Source: Streptomyces durmitorensis (GTDB taxonomy: Bacteria > Actinomycetota > Actinomycetes > Streptomycetales > Streptomycetaceae). From it: DNA of 64,000 nucleotides. The position numbers were made by a program, and so were the translations under genes. The DNA is taken from positions 9,548,001 to 9,612,000 of the forward strand of contig NZ_CP097289.1 in assembly GCF_023498005.1 (NCBI RefSeq), read 5' to 3'. Under the pieces are notes generated by a model that was not told where the DNA came from, ran no database searches, and saw only the letters and a program-made list of their open reading frames with translations. Shown in pieces: positions 42,910 through 51,339 of the stretch. Every line of letters starts with the position of its first letter. Position 1 is the first letter of the stretch.

Positions 42910-43088
42910 GCCGGGGCTGGCTCGTCGCGATGGCAGGGCTGACCGTGGTCGGTGCCGGGCTGGTCATCGTCGCCGGCGCCACGTCAGAATCGGAGCTGCG
43001 GCCCACGCCGCCGCGGGTGTACTCCTCCTGCCTGGCGGCGGACACCAAGCCGATGCCTGCGGATGCTGACCGGTGCGGCGGCCGCTGA
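42906..43088 (+). CDS. Small membrane protein overlapping the previous gene
   Basis: A 60-residue frame starting GTG that overlaps the stop of the previous frame (GTGA, four bases). It has one membrane helix (GWLVAMAGLTVVGAGLVIVAG), then a polar tail with two cysteines. The four-base overlap suggests translational coupling with the gene before it. Function unknown; size is near the lower limit for confidence. Confidence 0.45.
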   Translation: MSRGWLVAMAGLTVVGAGLVIVAGATSESELRPTPPRVYSSCLAADTKPMPADADRCGGR

Positions 43089-43327
43089 AGCCCGCCTGTG
43101 CGACTGTCCGCCGCAGGACGGCAGGACACCCAAACCGCAGCAGGGCTTCGAGCTCACGGTGGTCGACTTCACCCGACTTCCCCGTGTTCCATCGATGTTC
43201 GACCCCGAGCGCGGCCACCAGCGGCGCACCTTACTGTTTCTGCTTCTGCACCAGTTCGTTGAGCAGATGGCCGAGTTGGTTCGCGACGGCTACGACCAGA
43301 CGCGTGGAGGGGGAGCGGTCCGCGAGG

Positions 43328-43709
43328 TCAGGCGGCTCGGATACGGATAATCGCGGACTTGTCGAGCTCTGCGGAGAAGCCCAGTTCCTTGGCGGCCTGC
43401 ACCGGAGCTCCAAAGAGCTGGCAGATCATCTCTCCCGCGCCATTGATCGCCTCAGTCATGCTTCTGCCGAAGCTGGCCTCGCTCAAGTAGCCGGCGGTGG
43501 CGGAGAAGTAGCCGTCCGACCAGCTGACGCGGAGCCGGATCGGCGTCAGCTCGAGGTACTTCCACGAGTCCACGCTCGACATCTCGAGAAGAGTGGCACG
43601 TGGCTTGCGCGCGGTCTCCTCGCGCCCGTCCAGCGTGGTACCGCAGGTGCTCGTTCACGTAAATGGCGAGCTGACACTCGCCGACGACGCCGATACTACC
43701 GACCGCCAT
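43328..43709 (-). pseudogene. Frameshifted hypothetical gene
   Basis: A minus-strand reading starts MAVGSIGVVGECQLAIYVNE then HLRYH and shifts by one base near 43640. The other frame continues TTLDGREETARKPRATLLEM, WKYLELTPIRLRVSWSDGYF, SEASFGRSMTEAINGAGEMI and QAAKELGFSAELDKSAIIRI, ending at 43328. Joined, it would be a protein of about 127 residues. The family is not recognised. One indel separates it from an intact gene. Confidence 0.55.
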
Positions 43710-43914
43710 GGAGGCAGCCGGTCGAATCCGCCGCCGAAGGTGTCGCACCCGTTGTCGTAGTCACTGTTGGTGAAGTGCGTCCTGACGGACCGGTGCGCCG
43801 GGGTCAGTTCAATGAGCGGATCGGTGGAGAAGTTGGAGAAGTAGGGACGTCGGGTCCCCAAGGGCGGTGGAGAATTGCTTGGCCTGTGCTCGGCGGAGAG
43901 ATCATCATGGGGCC

Positions 43915-44451
43915 ATGTCTGAGAACCGACCCTCCGTGACACCGACTGTGATGCGGCTCCCTCAATACACCAAGGCGAACCAGGAAGAGATTCTTGGCGA
44001 CAGCGGTGATCCCTTCGGTGTCGCCTCGACCGGTCTGACCTGGCTGCCGAAAGAAGAACACTTCGGCATCAGACACGAGGACCGGCTCGTGGCACATGCC
44101 GGCCTGCTGCGACTGCCTGTCGCGATTGGTGGCGCCGCGACAGAGGTGGTGGGCGTCGGCGGGGTGGCCGTCGCACCCAGCATGCAAGGCCATGGCCTGG
44201 CTCGGCTCGTCGTCACAGCTGCCCTGGAGCACGCCCGCACAATGGGTCCTCAGCACGCACTCCTGTTCTGCCGCCCTCCCCTCGTGTCGCTCTACAGGCG
44301 CCTCGGATGGCACCCGCTCGACAACGTCGTACTGGTCGAACAACCCGAAGGCCGCCTGGTGACCATGCCACTGCGGACTATGGTGACGCCCCTGCGCGAC
44401 GACGCCCGCTGGCCCTCAGGGCCAGTGCGCCTGTTCTCGCTCCCCATGTGA
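43915..44451 (+). CDS. GNAT-family N-acetyltransferase
   Basis: A 178-residue GNAT protein: the acetyl-CoA pyrophosphate loop reads VAPSMQGHGLARLVVTAALE (R/Q-x-x-G-x-G/A variant), and RHEDRLVAHAGLL, VVGVGGVAVAP and LLFCRPPLVSLYRRLGWHPL give the usual strands and helices. It likely moves an acetyl group to a small amine; the acceptor is unknown. ATG 43915 is chosen because GGGG precedes it and upstream sequence is not GNAT-like. Neighbours are relics, so context gives no hint. Confidence 0.85.
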   Translation: MSENRPSVTPTVMRLPQYTKANQEEILGDSGDPFGVASTGLTWLPKEEHFGIRHEDRLVAHAGLLRLPVAIGGAATEVVGVGGVAVAPSMQGHGLARLVVTAALEHARTMGPQHALLFCRPPLVSLYRRLGWHPLDNVVLVEQPEGRLVTMPLRTMVTPLRDDARWPSGPVRLFSLPM

Positions 44452-44489
44452 TGGAGAGTCACCCAGTACGGCCGGGCGCCGGTGATCGC

Positions 44490-44640
44490 GAAGTCGTCGT
44501 CCAGAGGGCCACCATCCGCCCGACCAAGCTCGGGCAGCCTTTTACCCGCTGGTCACTCCGTAAACTCGCCGCCTACCTGCGCCGCGTACAGGGCCGTTTG
44601 ATCCGGATCGGCCGCGAGGCGTTCTGGGCGGTGGATATCT
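44490..44640 (+). mobile_element. IS630-type transposase fragment
   Basis: A plus-strand piece codes for TIRPTKLGQPFTRWSLRKLA with AYLRRVQGRLIRIGREA, the N-terminal helix-turn-helix region of IS630-like transposases. No start, catalytic domain or terminal repeats remain. It lies between the GNAT gene and the NB-ARC regulator. Confidence 0.6.
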
Positions 44641-44876
44641 GGCCGAGCCGCTGCTCGGCGCTCTCGTCGTAGTGACGATTGTCCGACAGTGCCTGCGCAT
44701 GCATACCGCGAGCGCGGGGCGGGGGTGGGCGTCCTTGACCCACGGCGGGCAACGACGGCCTCAGGTATGTCCCTGCCGGTGTGCGGGCGGCATATTACGT
44801 ACACAGCCGGGGGGTGGCCCGAGCGGGCGAGGAGGCGTGCGGCGCGGTCAGTTCGTTGTCTGCTGGGAGGGGAGGG

Positions 44877-47144
44877 GTGGGACTGTTGACCGGACAGCCT
44901 GGTTTCGGGGAAGCGTTGCGCGCTCACCGGCGCGCGGGACGTTTGACGTTGGAACAGTTGGCCGGGATGTCCGGGGTGAGCGCCCGGACATTGTCGGACT
45001 TGGAGCGCGGACACAGCAAGGGGCCTCAGCATCGCACCGTGACGGCGTTGGCGGATGCGCTCGCGTTGGGCGAAGGGGCCCGTCGGCAGCTGGTCGAGCT
45101 GGCGCGCAGCGGCCGGCTTCGGGATCACTGGTCACGTCCGGGCGGTCTGTGTGAACTGCCGCGGATGGTCGATGACTTCACCGGCCGCGGTACGGAGCTG
45201 ATCTGGCTGAGTGAGCTGGTCTACGCCGAAAGCACCCCGGGGGTCGGGGTGGTGGGACTCATCACCGGTGCGGCGGGCCTGGGCAAGACCTCCTTCGCGG
45301 TGCGGGCCGCGCACGCCGAGCGGCCGAGTTTCCCCGGCGGGGTGTTCTTCGTCAACCTCTTCGGCATGTCCCCGCACCCGGTCGGTGCGGGCGACGCCCT
45401 GCGGATGCTGCTGCGCGCGTTCGGCGTCGCCGACCAGCAGATCCCCGGCGACCTGCCGGAACGGGCCGCCCTGTATCGGTCGCTGCTGCGCGAGAATCGG
45501 ATCCTGGTCGTCCTCGACGACGCCGCGTCCGAGGAACAGGTGCGCCCGCTGCTGCCCGGTAGCGGCGTCGGCCGAGTATTGATCACCACTCGGCGGCTGC
45601 TGGCCGGACTGGAGGGCGTACGCCGACTCGTACTCGGCCCTCTCCCGCTGTCCCGGTCCATGCAGCTGCTCACCGGAATCCTGGGGGAGCGTGCCGCGTC
45701 CGACGACGAAGCGGCCCTGTCCCGGATCGCCGATCTGTGCGGCGGCCTGCCGCTGGCCCTGCGCATCATCGGAAACCGGCTCGCCAGCCGACCCGCTTGG
45801 GACGCGGACGAACTCGCCCGGCGGCTGGCCAGGGAGGAGAGCCGCCTCGACCAGTTCACGGCCGGCGACCTCAAGATCGCCAACGCGTTCGGCATGTCGT
45901 ACGAGCAACTCGCGGAGCGTGCCCGGAGGTTGTTCCGGCGCCTGGCGGTGATCCCGGGCCGGGACTTCGACGCCGCGCTGGCGGCGGTGGCCGGGGGGAT
46001 GCCGATCGAGGACGCCTGGCAGGCGCTGGACGACCTCGTCGACCTCGGCCTGCTGCACGACGGCACCGCGGGCCGCTACCGCTTCCACGACCTGGTCCGG
46101 CTGTTCGCCCGCGACCGTTTCCGCCACGACGAACCCTCGCCAGGCCGGGAGACCATCACCCCGACGGTGACCTCGTGGCTGTTACATACCGCCACCACGG
46201 CCGGGCGATGGTTCGAACCAGGCTACGGACGCCCCGACAGGCCCGCAGACCTCGCCGCCCTGTCCACGGCAGACGAGGCCGAGCAATGGTTACGCGCCAA
46301 CGTGGGCAACTGGATGGCCGCGATGCGCACCGCGGCCGACGACGGCCGGCACACTCTCGTCCTGGACTGCGCGGAGTCCATGCACTGGTTCTCCGACCGC
46401 TGGCTGCACGGTCCTCACTGGGGCGAAGTCTTCACCCGGGGAGCACAAGCCGCAGCCGCCCTCGACGACCTCCCGGCACAGGCAACTCAACTCAACTACC
46501 TGGCGTGGGTGCAGTCCGTACCACCCAGCGACCCGCACACCGTGCTGCGATACACCGCGCAGGCGCTGGAACTGGCCACACGCAGCGGGGCGGAGGTGCA
46601 AATCGCCTGGGCACACCATTACAGCCAGAAGGCCCTCAGCACGCTCGGCCGTCACGACGAGGCCCTCGACGCAGCCTCACGCGCGGCGGAGGCTTTCAAA
46701 GTGCTCGGCGACATCGACTCCCACGTCCAGGGCCTCGTCGGGATCGGCAACTGCCTGCGTGACCAAGAACGTTACGACGAAGCCCTGGAGCAGTACCGTC
46801 TCGCGCGCTCCCTGGTCGAGGACGAGAAATCCGGCATGACTCCCCACATCGCCGCCCTCGGCCGCCCGGTGGTGATCATCCGCATAGGCCAGATACTGGC
46901 CCTGCTGGGGCGACGGCCCGAAGCCCTCGCCACCCTCAACACGGCGATCGGCCTCCTGGACGACCTCCATGTCTCGAACTTCTGGCTGGCCCAGGCCCTG
47001 GAAGACGTGGCCGCCCTGCACGCAGAAGACGGCCGCACCGACCAGAGCCGGCACCTCTACACGCGGGCGGCGCAGGTGTACGCGGCGGCAGGTGACTCCG
47101 AAGCCCGCGACCGCTGCCACGCCCTGGCCACGGTCGGCGACTGA
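44877..47144 (+). CDS. XRE-HTH / NB-ARC / TPR signal-transducing regulator
   Basis: A 755-residue STAND-type regulator. An XRE helix-turn-helix comes first (FGEALRAHRRAGRLTLEQLA, MSGVSARTLSDLERG), then the NB-ARC ATPase (Walker A GAAGLGKTSF near residue 135, RENRILVVLDDAAS Walker B region, GRVLITTRR sensor, LCGGLPLALRIIGNRL), then about six TPR helices (GRHDEALDAASRAAEAF, ERYDEALEQYRLARSL, GRRPEALATLNTAIGLL). Such proteins sense an unknown ligand with the TPR end and switch with ATP. The GTG at 44877 has GGGAGG six bases before it; a TTG at 44886 is also possible. An alpha/beta hydrolase follows on the same strand. Confidence 0.9.
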   Translation: MGLLTGQPGFGEALRAHRRAGRLTLEQLAGMSGVSARTLSDLERGHSKGPQHRTVTALADALALGEGARRQLVELARSGRLRDHWSRPGGLCELPRMVDDFTGRGTELIWLSELVYAESTPGVGVVGLITGAAGLGKTSFAVRAAHAERPSFPGGVFFVNLFGMSPHPVGAGDALRMLLRAFGVADQQIPGDLPERAALYRSLLRENRILVVLDDAASEEQVRPLLPGSGVGRVLITTRRLLAGLEGVRRLVLGPLPLSRSMQLLTGILGERAASDDEAALSRIADLCGGLPLALRIIGNRLASRPAWDADELARRLAREESRLDQFTAGDLKIANAFGMSYEQLAERARRLFRRLAVIPGRDFDAALAAVAGGMPIEDAWQALDDLVDLGLLHDGTAGRYRFHDLVRLFARDRFRHDEPSPGRETITPTVTSWLLHTATTAGRWFEPGYGRPDRPADLAALSTADEAEQWLRANVGNWMAAMRTAADDGRHTLVLDCAESMHWFSDRWLHGPHWGEVFTRGAQAAAALDDLPAQATQLNYLAWVQSVPPSDPHTVLRYTAQALELATRSGAEVQIAWAHHYSQKALSTLGRHDEALDAASRAAEAFKVLGDIDSHVQGLVGIGNCLRDQERYDEALEQYRLARSLVEDEKSGMTPHIAALGRPVVIIRIGQILALLGRRPEALATLNTAIGLLDDLHVSNFWLAQALEDVAALHAEDGRTDQSRHLYTRAAQVYAAAGDSEARDRCHALATVGD

Positions 47145-47226
47145 GGCGCGGAAGCCGGGCAGTGCGCAACTCTGCGTGCTGCTCTGCGTGTTCACCCGGT
47201 GCGCACACGACTTGTATGGGAGCCCT

Positions 47227-47249
47227 CGGACAGGCACCGGGCCTGTCCG
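47227..47249. promoter_or_regulatory. Inverted repeat upstream of the alpha/beta hydrolase
   Basis: CGGACAGG (47227-47234) and CCTGTCCG (47242-47249) are inverted copies with a 7-nt spacer, 20 bp before the hydrolase start. It could be an operator or the end of the regulator's transcript. Confidence 0.5.
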
Positions 47250-47268
47250 GCCAGAAGGGACACGGGCC

Positions 47269-47967
47269 ATGGCAACCCTCAGGAACATCGTGCTCGTCCA
47301 CGGCGGCTTCGTGGACGGATCCGGCTGGCAGGGCGTCTACGACCACCTCACCGCCGACGGCTACCGGGTGTCCGTCGTACAGAACCCGACCGAGTCCCTG
47401 GCCGGCGACGTCGCCGCCACCCACCACGTCCTCGACACCCTCGACGGCCCGGCCGTCCTGGTCGGCCACTCCTACGGGGGCGCCGTCATCACCGAGGCCG
47501 GCAACCACCCGAACGTCGCCGCCCTCGCCTACATCGCCGCGTTCGCCCCGGACAAGGGCGAGTCGGTCAGCACGCTGATCGCCGACCCGCCACCCGGCGC
47601 AGCCGTCCCGCCGATCCTGCCGCCCCAGAACGGGTTCCTGCTCCTGGACCGGGACAAGTTCGCGGCATCGTTCGCCGCCGACGTACCCGAGAAGCAGGCC
47701 GCGTTCATGGCCGACTCCCAGGTCCCGTGGGGCGTCGAGGCGCTCGGTGGAGCGGTCTCCGAACCGGCCTGGCAGTCCAAGCCGTCCTGGTACCTCGTCG
47801 CCACCGACGACCGCATGATCCCTCCGGCGGCGCAGCGGGGCATGTCCGAACGGGCCCGCGCGATCGTCACCGAAACCCCGGGCAGTCACGCCGTCTACGT
47901 CTCCCGCCCGGCCGTCGTGGCCGCCGTCATCGCGCAAGCCGCCGAGAGCCTGGGCGGTCGGTCCTAG
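47269..47967 (+). CDS. Alpha/beta hydrolase
   Basis: A 232-residue hydrolase: oxyanion region IVLVHGGFVDGSGW, nucleophile elbow VGHSYGG near residue 66, a likely acid in LVATDDRMIPP near 185, and the histidine in GSHAVYVSRP. This set resembles the small acyl-esterase/haloperoxidase-like branch. No signal peptide, so it is cytoplasmic. AAGGGA precedes the ATG. It follows the NB-ARC regulator by about 125 bp and is followed by a strong terminator; the regulator may control it. Confidence 0.87.
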   Translation: MATLRNIVLVHGGFVDGSGWQGVYDHLTADGYRVSVVQNPTESLAGDVAATHHVLDTLDGPAVLVGHSYGGAVITEAGNHPNVAALAYIAAFAPDKGESVSTLIADPPPGAAVPPILPPQNGFLLLDRDKFAASFAADVPEKQAAFMADSQVPWGVEALGGAVSEPAWQSKPSWYLVATDDRMIPPAAQRGMSERARAIVTETPGSHAVYVSRPAVVAAVIAQAAESLGGRS

Positions 47968-47980
47968 CAGTCGCGCGCCC

Positions 47981-48019
47981 GCGTCTGGTCCGGGCGGCAT
48001 TTCCGCCCGGACCAGACGC
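47981..48019 (+). terminator. Strong hairpin terminator
   Basis: GCGTCTGGTCCGGGCGG (47981-47997) pairs perfectly with CCGCCCGGACCAGACGC (48003-48019) around CATTT, 14 bp after the hydrolase stop. Confidence 0.85.
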
Positions 48020-48061
48020 CTCTTACCCGCCTGCTCTGTCCACCACCTCAGGAGTATCCGC

Positions 48062-48639
48062 GTGTCCGTCCGCCCTAGGTTCACCCGTCGCAGAGCCATC
48101 GCCACCGGCGCGGCCGCTGCGGCGTCGGCCGCGATCCTCACCTCGAGCGGCGCCACGGCCGCAACCGGCAGCCGCCCCGCGCCGGGTGCCAAGCCGACCG
48201 TCGTGCTGGTCCACGGCGGCTACGCCGATTCGTCTTGCTGGAACGGAGTCATACGGGAGCTGCAGAGCAGGGGTTACATCACGATCGCGGGGTCGAACCC
48301 GCTGAGGGGTATCCCCACCGACGCTCCGTACATCGGGAGTCTGCTGGACTCCATCAGCGGGCCGGTCGTGCTGGTCGACTCCTGCAGGCCACTCAGCGGC
48401 CCTTCGACGCGGACGCCTTCACCTACCCGACTCAGGCCTCCGCGTGGCGGACGATTCCGTCGTGGGGACTGGTCGCAGGACGGGACAAGACGATCCCGCC
48501 CGCGGCCGAACGCTGGATGTACCGCCGTGCGAAATTCCGCAAGGTCGTCGATGTGCCGACCTCGTCCCACGTCGTGATGATCAGCCACCCGAAGACCACC
48601 GCGAAGCTGATCGAGGACGCCGCCGAAGCCACCAGGTGA
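48062..48639 (+). pseudogene. Tat-type exported alpha/beta hydrolase with internal deletion
   Basis: From GTG 48062 the frame gives a twin-arginine signal (PRFTRRRAIATGAAAAASAA), then PTVVLVHGGYADSSCWNGVI and YIGSLLDSISGPVVLVD. At about 48381 it changes frame to ATQRPFDADAFTYPTQASAW, PSWGLVAGRDKTIPPAAERW and VPTSSHVVMISHPKTTAKLI. The part that should carry the nucleophile elbow (GHSYGG) and following helices, roughly 80-100 residues, is missing. The remaining gene is inactive. It resembles the intact hydrolase next to it, so it may be a duplicate that was exported. Confidence 0.75.
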
Positions 48640-48741
48640 CTTGATCAGGCAAGCCGACGGCAACTGACCATCTGGCCACTGTGCCGGGCGTGGTGGGAAC
48701 GGCCCATCCCGCCGGCAACCGCCGCAGGAATCGGAGGACGA

Positions 48742-50148
48742 ATGAAACCCAGGCGCAAGGAACACACTCGCGCGCTGTCCGGTCTAGCTACGGCCATCAC
48801 GCTGGCCGTAGCCGTGATGCTCGCAGCCGCCAGGTCAGCCGGCCATGGTGCGAGCACAGCATCTCTGAAGCAGAGTCAAAGAGCCGCCCTACGGACGGCT
48901 CGCGGCGGTCTGTTACGTCGCCTGGGGGCCGTCCTGGCCACCACGCTGATGCTCTGCACCTTCCTGGTGACGGGCGCGGGCACCGCACAGGCGGCCAACC
49001 CGGACACGCACCGCACGGCGACCTGGAACATGCAGAACGGACGCGACCGGTGGGCCGGCGCCTACGCCCTGGCGCAGACGAACTCCGTGGTGGCGCTCCA
49101 GGAAGTCCCCGACACCCAGCCCGCCGCCTCCACGTACATCGGCATGCGCGGCGGCGCACGCGTCTACGAGTGGCGGGAGTCCAGCCGTCACCCGGTTCGC
49201 TACCTGCACATCCTCGATCAGCAGTCCCAGAACGTCGGGATCGTCACGTCCTGGTGGCCCGATGATGTGCGTGAGGTGGCGGGTGTCTACCGCTCGGCTC
49301 TGGCGGTCGGCAACCGCGCCGACAACGTCCTGTTCGCCTCGATCCACGCCTCCGCCAACGGAGGCAGCGACGCCGCCTCGCTGGTGGGCCGGGTCTCCCG
49401 GGACGCGGCAACCGCCACGTACCAGAACTGGGCCGTCCTCGGTGACTTCAACCGCAACCCGTACGCGCTGCACAACCAGTACCTGCCGCAGGGCACGCGC
49501 ATCTACAACCCCGGCCAGGCCACTCAGCGCAGCGGCGGCGAGCTGGACTACCTGGTCTCGAACGTCGACACGGACAACTGGCAGGCCACCGTCGGCGTGA
49601 ACGCGGGCAGTGACCACTGGCCCGTCCACTTCGGTTCGATGCGCGGCGGAGCCGAGCCACGGGAGCTGACCATCCACCCGGAGAACTCCGACACCCGCGT
49701 GCTTGACGTATATGAGGGCCAGGACCGCAACGGCAGCCACGTCATCATCTACGACCCCAACGGCGCCTCGAACCAACGCTGGCGTCTCTTCCACGTCGGT
49801 ACCGGCAGCAACGGCAAGCCCATGTACCGCGTCGTCAGCTCGGACAGCAACAAGTGCCTGGACGTCCAGAACGGCCTGGCCAGCAGGCCCGGCAACTACC
49901 TCAACATCTGGGAGTGCCACAACGTCAACGGCACTCCCGACCCCCAGCGCGACACCCAGAACTTCACCCTGGAGCACCCCAACGCCGCGCTGCCCAACAT
50001 GACGATGCTCCGCAACAACGCCACCGGCCTGTACGCCAACATCAACGGCGGCCGCACCGGTAACGGCACCTGGGTCATCCAATGGCCCGACCAGATCGGC
50101 CAGTACCCCGTCGCCAACGAAACCTTCTACCTCCACCCAACCATCTGA
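48742..50148 (+). CDS. Secreted CdtB/DNase-I-like protein with ricin-type lectin domain
   Basis: A 468-residue exported protein. After a long basic/hydrophobic leader (two hydrophobic stretches, near 12-33 and 62-82, cut near GTAQA) a DNase-I-fold domain follows (about 88-300). Catalytic features of the CdtB branch are visible: TATWNMQNG, VVALQEVP, ASIHAS, AVLGDFNRNP and GSDHWPVHF. The remainder (about 305-468) is a beta-trefoil of ricin B type (RVVSSDSNKCLDVQNG, NYLNIWECHN, TGNGTWVIQWP). The family cuts DNA or phosphoesters, and a lectin tail would target glycans. The ATG has GGAGGA just before it. Single-gene unit. Confidence 0.85.
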   Translation: MKPRRKEHTRALSGLATAITLAVAVMLAAARSAGHGASTASLKQSQRAALRTARGGLLRRLGAVLATTLMLCTFLVTGAGTAQAANPDTHRTATWNMQNGRDRWAGAYALAQTNSVVALQEVPDTQPAASTYIGMRGGARVYEWRESSRHPVRYLHILDQQSQNVGIVTSWWPDDVREVAGVYRSALAVGNRADNVLFASIHASANGGSDAASLVGRVSRDAATATYQNWAVLGDFNRNPYALHNQYLPQGTRIYNPGQATQRSGGELDYLVSNVDTDNWQATVGVNAGSDHWPVHFGSMRGGAEPRELTIHPENSDTRVLDVYEGQDRNGSHVIIYDPNGASNQRWRLFHVGTGSNGKPMYRVVSSDSNKCLDVQNGLASRPGNYLNIWECHNVNGTPDPQRDTQNFTLEHPNAALPNMTMLRNNATGLYANINGGRTGNGTWVIQWPDQIGQYPVANETFYLHPTI

Positions 50149-50389
50149 CCCACCTCCCCAGCCCGGCCCTATGGACACCGACAGCCTCTGCCCGGGGGCG
50201 CAGGCAGCAGCCCCGTGCTCCCGGCAGAGCCCGCCCAGCTGCTCCCTACTTGGGCGCATCGACGAGTCGGCCTGGTGCGTGCAGCCGGGCCGAACCCGTG
50301 ATCGCCCCTGCCCTCCTAGCGCCTTGACCGAGTCCCCTCGTACCTCGGACACCGCATCCCGCAGGCGCGCCAAGCCGAGGTCGCGCACG

Positions 50390-50996
50390 GACGGCGACCT
50401 GCCCATCGGCATGGGGATGGCCACCGCCAGCTACCACAACAACCGACGCGACTCCAGCGCACGGGCCCGGATCCGCGCCGACGGCACCGCCGAAGTCTTC
50501 GCGGCCACCGCGGACATGGGCCCCGGCACCACCACCTCGGTTATGCAGGTCGCCGCGGACGCCCTGGGGCTGCCGGCCTCGGCGGTCACCTTCAGGCCGG
50601 GCGACTCCAGCTACCCCGCCGCGCCCCTGCACGCGGCGGCCTGCACCATGGCGAGCGTGGGCTCGGCCGCGCACACGCCGCGTCGGTCTGCCCGGCCTCG
50701 AAACCACCGGCAACTGGGGTCCGGGCGAAGCCGATTCAGAGATCTCCACCTACGGCTACGGAGCCGTCTTCGCCGAAGTTTCCGTCGACCCCCTCCTGGG
50801 CCTTGTCCGCGTACGGCGGAGCTTCGCGGCGTACGACGTGGGGAGGGCGATCAGCCCCAAACTCGCCCACAGCCAGGCCATCGGCCGCATCGTCAACGCG
50901 AGCCTCGCCGTCTCTCTTGTGCCGGTGAACGCGGATGTCCCCGACCTCGACGCCGCGTTCATCAACACCGAGGACCCGAAGGCCGATCCGTCCTGA
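50390..50996 (+). pseudogene. Xanthine/aldehyde oxidoreductase molybdenum-subunit relic
   Basis: Frame one reads LPIGMGMATASYHNNRRDSS, FAATADMGPGTTTSVMQVAA and ALGLPASAVTFRPGDSSYPA, then loses the family at about 50680. Another frame continues NWGPGEADSEISTYGYGAVF, SVDPLLGLVRVRRSFAAYDV, GRAISPKLAHSQAIGRIVNA and LVPVNADVPDLDAAFINTED, ending at TGA 50994-50996. Between QAIG and GRIVN about 20-30 residues are missing, and the first two thirds of the protein are absent. It is the remaining part of a molybdopterin-binding subunit. Confidence 0.75.
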
Positions 50997-51034
50997 GGCG
51001 CTAAGGCCGAAGTGGCGTGCGACGGCTTCGATAG

Positions 51035-51103
51035 GTGATCAAGGCTCAGATCGCCGAGATCGACCAGATGAACAAGATGCACAAGATTCTCGGAAAGAGC
51101 TGA
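51035..51103 (+). pseudogene. Possible DUF305 C-terminal relic
   Basis: Twenty-two residues (VIKAQIAEIDQMNKMHKILG then KS) end with a stop and resemble the last helix of DUF305 copper-related proteins. A stop codon is immediately upstream in frame, so the gene is gone. In streptomycetes a DUF305 gene is often beside a DUF6153 gene, and a DUF6153 gene follows here; this is a weak supporting point. Confidence 0.4.
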
Positions 51104-51126
51104 CGTCGGGAACCGGACAAGGTCCA

Positions 51127-51173
51127 GACACCGGTGCACCCGGCGGAACCACTCAGCCGGGTGCACCGGTGTC
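51127..51173 (+). terminator. Strong hairpin terminator
   Basis: GACACCGGTGCACCCGGC (51127-51144) and GCCGGGTGCACCGGTGTC (51156-51173) pair perfectly around 11 nt. It would end the transcript of the preceding (now decayed) gene. Confidence 0.85.
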
Positions 51174-51339
51174 GGTCCTGTGCCGTGTGCTCAAGCGGTC
51201 GATTGCGTATCGCGAATACCCTGACCTGAGGGTGACCTCGGGCGCCGTATGCGGTAGGCAAGGGGCCCAGGTGGCTTGTTCATTCGCTGTTCGCACAGCC
51301 CTTTACGCCAGCCAGACAGACAGAGGCTAGGATCACGAC

